From: Chrysomallon squamiferum
Lineage: Eukaryota; Mollusca; Gastropoda; Neomphalida; Peltospiridae
NCBI GenBank assembly: GCA_012295275.1
Contig: CM022668.1
Location: 14,815,891 to 14,825,890 of the forward strand
Length of the DNA: 10,000 nt
Direction: 5' to 3'
Part shown: in pieces, positions 7,325 through 10,000 of the stretch
Layout: every line of letters begins with the position of its first letter
Numbering within the stretch: position 1 is the first letter of the stretch
Notes under the pieces: model-generated
What the model was told of the DNA's origin: nothing
What the model saw: only the letters and a program-made list of their open reading frames with translations
Databases searched by the model: none
Translations under genes and position numbers: made by a program

Positions 7325-7502
7325 ACCTGTCTGTTTGCATGTTTGTTAATTACGTGCGTCTGTGTGTATCATCTCTCTGTCTCTTATACAAAGTACTAAT
7401 ATTTAACAGAGTAGTAATAATAGCAACAGTAGAATCAATAACATTTGTTATTGTTATTTTGTTACCTGTCTGTTAGTAGTAGTAGCATGTTTGTTAATTA
7501 CG
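7325..7502 (+). repeat. Local direct duplication split by TAG units
   Basis: ACCTGTCTGTT then GCATGTTTGTTAATTACG occurs at 7325-7354 with two bases between the parts. It occurs again at 7464-7502 with 11 bases of TAG repeat between the same parts. The 109 bp between copies are unrelated. Confidence 0.8.
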
Positions 7503-7676
7503 GTACATGTAATAGCAGGAGTAGTAGTAGTATTGTAAATATAATAGTAGCGCATTCACGCACACATACAGCAACAACAGCAACAACAATTAGTCATCAA
7601 ATACAACTAGTAGCTAGTCAAAATAATTGAAATCCTAGTGAATTTCTTTAAAAATTAAATATGTAATTATTTAAAA

Positions 7677-7678
<2 letters not shown>

Positions 7679-7743
<65 letters not shown>

Positions 7744-7744
7744 A
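7679..7744. repeat. (TAA)n then (TAAA)n
   Basis: About twelve TAA units grade into eight TAAA units without a break, as expected from slippage after a single-base change in the unit. Confidence 0.97.
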
Positions 7745-8340
7745 TTATACTATATCCCCAAACGTTTTTAAAAAAGATCTCATAATTAGTGCAAGAGACC
7801 CGGTATGGGTAAACTCTCATTTAACAAAAATGTGTTAATTCCAAAGCGTATTCTAAAGCACCTCTAATTAATTATAACTGTCTAATTATTTACTCTCGTT
7901 TCTGACAGCTCCGGAATTTCGAAAAACACATTTTATTTCGGCAGTAGCTGTTCTTCAGTCGTCAATGAACGCATTTACCGGTCATGACAACGAATACTTT
8001 TCGCGAAACTTACTCGAAGGAGAAAGCGTTTTCGCCTCGTTTTCGCGAGCGAAACAGACATTATTCATAGGTGGACCAGTTGGTCAGGTACGAGATGATC
8101 TGTAACCGACGACCTCTTCCCGCAGATTGCATCAATCACGTGATTTCCAGCACACCTGGTCGCGATATAGACATCCCATTATTTAGAACGGTATTTCAAG
8201 AGTCCCGTTATTTCCGAGAGACATCTGCGCTGTCGGTTTCTCTACAACGCGAAATTGACACACAGTCTTGCAAAGTACATCAGTTCGCGGGAGTGATGAC
8301 GTCAGCAGTGTTTTGGAATAGATGCTAATTTCTAAACAAC
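7745..8340. promoter_or_regulatory. Complex CpG-containing island upstream of the Wnt9 exon
   Basis: The longest repeat-free block in the window and one of the richest in CpG. It holds perfect palindromes TTTCGCGAAA (7999-8008), TTTCGC-GA-GCGAAA (8041-8054), AATCACGTGATT with an E-box core (8134-8145) and the CRE TGACGTCA (8297-8304). It lies about 0.7-1.1 kb upstream of the Wnt9 exon in that gene's sense, so it could be an intronic enhancer or lie near a start site. A plus-strand frame at 8071-8328 (85 codons from ATG) has no recognised domain. Function is inferred only from motif content. Confidence 0.35.
7909..8087 (+). other. Candidate exon (179 bp), product not recognised
   Basis: An acceptor ttactctcgtttctgacag (ending 7908) and a donor CAG|GTACGAG (8087/8088) enclose 179 bp. 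After two bases, 59 codons are open to the donor, while the other two frames have stops. The peptide (starting PEFRKTHF, ending GGPVGQ) matches no family I know. The open frame extends a little beyond both proposed splice sites, so the boundaries are not forced. It overlaps palindromic motifs that could instead explain the sequence as regulatory DNA. Confidence 0.22.
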
Positions 8341-8359
8341 TAGACTTTTGCTGTAATCA

Positions 8360-8433
8360 CATTATTATTATTATTTGGTTTAAATTATTATAGTAATTAT
8401 AATTATAATTATTATTAAAAAAAATAATAATAA

Positions 8434-8468
<35 letters not shown>

Positions 8469-8490
8469 AGAAGAAGATAATGCTGATGAT
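8360..8490. repeat. ATT/TAA-rich sequence and (TAG)n
   Basis: ATTATT-type sequence at 8360-8430, then about twelve TAG units at 8432-8468 grading into AAG/GAT units. Confidence 0.93.
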
Positions 8491-8688
8491 GACGAAGAAG
8501 AAATAAAGAAATATAAAATAACAATACATAACAAAAATGTTATGGAACTAAAATATTAAAAATATAATAATAAAGACAAAACTAAAAACGAAACGATTAA
8601 AAATAAAAATACTAAATAATTTATTTACATATTCCCTGTTTATATTCGATTTATATTCGATAGATAAACAATATTATTTATTAACTGA

Positions 8689-8690
<2 letters not shown>
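8491..8690. other. Very AT-rich unique sequence
   Basis: About 200 bp with little G or C; ttatattcgat is tandemly duplicated at about 8639-8661. Nothing else recognised. Confidence 0.5.
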
Positions 8691-8748
<58 letters not shown>

Positions 8749-8770
8749 TAATAATAATAAATAAATAAAA
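8691..8770. repeat. (TAA)n microsatellite
   Basis: About 50 bp of pure TAA followed by an A-rich interruption and more TAA and TAAA units. Confidence 0.97.
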
Positions 8771-8889
8771 ACAAAAGTAAATTTCTTGTAAAATTCTAAA
8801 GAGACCTAGACGGGATTATACCGGTGTTTAATTTCACTTGACCGTGAAATAAACACGTTATGTCTCTTTCTGATTCATGTATATTTCAG

Positions 8890-8953
8890 GCAGTGATGGG
8901 TCGTGTCACTGAGTTGTTTGTTTCACCTGGCGGGAAAGCGTCTCAGACAGCAG
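8890..8953 (+). other. Candidate small coding exon, possibly containing a start codon
   Basis: A good acceptor (gtctctttctgattcatgtatatttcag, ending 8889) and a good donor (GCAG|GTAATGAG) enclose 64 bp. Only one frame is open. It reads AVMGRVTELFVSPGGKAS and on to the donor, with 21 codons plus one base. If translation starts at the ATG at 8896-8898, this would be a first coding exon. The MGRVxxLxVSPxGG pattern loosely recalls the first strand of MOSC-domain proteins, but this is too short to assign. It is on the strand opposite Wnt9. The short length means chance is a real possibility. Confidence 0.3.
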
Positions 8954-9050
8954 GTAATGAGTGTCGCTTAATAAAAGTAATTCATTTAACGCGACGCACT
9001 CAGGAATCGTTAACAATTTAGGTTACTTATGTAGAAAATACATTTATACT

Positions 9051-9052
<2 letters not shown>

Positions 9053-9115
<63 letters not shown>

Positions 9116-9160
9116 TTGAAAGTTTGTATGTATGTGTGTGTGTGTGTGTGTGTGCTCTGT
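9053..9160. repeat. (GA)n, 61 bp, and (GT)n
   Basis: Pure GA at 9053-9113, a short linker, then a GT run at about 9134-9154. The flanks do not match the 354-bp repeat. Confidence 0.97.
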
Positions 9161-9238
9161 GTATATATTTATATATGTCTGCATGTGTGTATGTGTGTAT
9201 ATACATTCAGACATAAACAGTTTCATAAAATATTAGGT

Positions 9239-9342
9239 AAATAATAATAATAACAACAACAACAACAACAATACCAAGAACAACAGTAACAACAATAATA
9301 ATAGTAATAATAATGATACTAATAATACTACTACTACAAATA

Positions 9343-9390
<48 letters not shown>

Positions 9391-9575
9391 TTATGCGGAT
9401 AATAATAACAACAATTTCAGTCACACCAAGAACAACAGTAACAACAATAATAATAGTAACAATACTACTACTACTACTACTAATAATAATGATTATGCTG
9501 ATAACAACAACAACAACAACAACCACCACCACCACCACCACCACCAACAACAACAATAATAATGCCACATCCACA
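9239..9575. repeat. AAT/AAC/ACT mosaic with internal direct duplication
   Basis: About 335 bp of mixed AAT, AAC, ACT and CCA units. A 35-bp segment beginning ACCAAGAACAACAGTAAC is identical at 9273-9307 and 9425-9459. A second shared segment, AATGATTATGC.GATAA, occurs near 9387 and 9489. Long open frames on both strands here only translate the repeats. Confidence 0.95.
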
Positions 9576-9905
9576 CAGTCTAAAAAAAAAAATTTAAATA
9601 ATTCTAACGTACATTCACATACAGAACACGGCGCTCGTTTTTAATCACTCATATTTACATCATCTGTACGTCGTTTTGCTGACGGTTTTGCTGAATGATG
9701 CTGTCGGACATCAAGATTAATATTAATATGAATCGTTAACTATTGAAAATAACCTCTGCCACGTACGACCTGTTGAAATATTTCATAACGGGGCAAAAAT
9801 GTGGCGCTTCGCACTAACAGAAGCGAGTAACGTAATGATTTATTTTTTGAAGTGTTGATTTTGGCGGTAAATAGCGCGTGAGTGAAATATCCTTGTTTAT
9901 AAATA
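9576..9905. other. Unique sequence, no gene recognised
   Basis: Contains a small tandem duplication CGTTTTGCTGA/CGGTTTTGCTGA (about 9672-9693), the perfect palindrome ATTAATATTAAT (9716-9727) and TTTTGGCGG (about 9859-9867). No exon was seen. Confidence 0.45.
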
Positions 9906-10000
9906 TCTCTCTATCTCTATCTATATATATATATATATATACACATACATACACACACACACACACACACATTCATAGATAGATACATAAATAGATACAC
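9906..10000. repeat. (CTAT)n, (TA)n, (CA)n and (GATA)n compound microsatellite
   Basis: tctctatctctatctatat, a TA run at about 9921-9940, CA at about 9950-9970, then GATA units to the window edge, where the tract is cut off. Confidence 0.95.

Noticed and set aside
7890-8330. Wnt9 exon 1 (signal peptide) on the minus strand of the CpG island
   Set aside because: I looked for an ATG with a hydrophobic stretch ending near a phase-2 GT donor (YFG-like end) and found no convincing match.
9044-9644. Hydrophobic poly-Val/Ile/Leu minus-strand frame resembling a membrane protein
   Set aside because: Produced by TAA/AAC/ACT repeats; no charged loops or family motif.

Overview
The window looks like non-coding DNA from a lophotrochozoan animal, most likely a mollusc and plausibly a cephalopod. 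It is AT-rich and extremely dense in long, nearly pure microsatellites: (GA/CT)n, (TAA)n, (ACT)n, (AAC)n, (TATG)n and (TA)n, with almost no coding capacity. This texture is typical of octopus and squid intergenic or intronic sequence. The call of phylum rests on texture and on one Wnt exon, so it is an inference. Nothing bacterial, organellar or viral was recognised, and no CRISPR array, rRNA or intact tRNA.

The one secure gene fragment is an internal exon of a Wnt-family ligand, best matched to Wnt9, on the minus strand at 6960-7231. It has an acceptor on its 5' side and a GT donor on its 3' side. The signal-peptide exon should lie to the right (higher coordinates) and the next exon to the left. 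Neither was found, so most of the window on both sides is probably Wnt9 intron unless another gene begins here.

Layout. 1-670: poly-T, a unique block with two short unconvincing reading frames, then T/CT-rich sequence. 676-1181: copy A of a 354-bp dispersed repeat bracketed by (CT)n. 1182-1500: degenerate CT/GTCT repeat. 1500-2138: unique, CpG-containing block. 2140-2620: poly-A, (GA)n, (CTA)n. 2826-3197: a 370-bp mosaic of trinucleotide repeats. 3200-3655: unique block with promoter-like motifs and an 18-bp palindrome. 3657-3815: (TATG)n. 3959-4852: copy B of the 354-bp repeat, inverted relative to copy A and about 98% identical, followed by a third, diverged copy; three (GA)n tracts separate them. 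4853-5560: unique block with a tRNA-like SINE remnant and a possible exon with a perfect consensus donor. 5682-6330: (CT)n, (GA)n with a stub of the same dispersed repeat, and A-rich tracts. 6330-6960: mixed unique and microsatellite sequence. 6960-7231: Wnt9 exon. 7262-7744: (TA)n, a short direct duplication, (TAA)n and (TAAA)n. 7745-8340: the longest complex, CpG-containing block, with several perfect palindromic transcription-factor-like sites. 8341-8880: (TAG)n and (TAA)n. 8890-8953: a possible small plus-strand exon. 9053-9575: (GA)n, (GT)n and an internally duplicated AAC/AAT mosaic. 9576-10000: unique DNA ending in (TA)n(CA)n(GATA)n.

The window holds no visible multi-gene system. The points worth following are the microsatellite-bracketed repeat family, which forms a 3.6-kb inverted pair, and the conserved-looking islands that may be Wnt9 regulatory DNA or unannotated exons.
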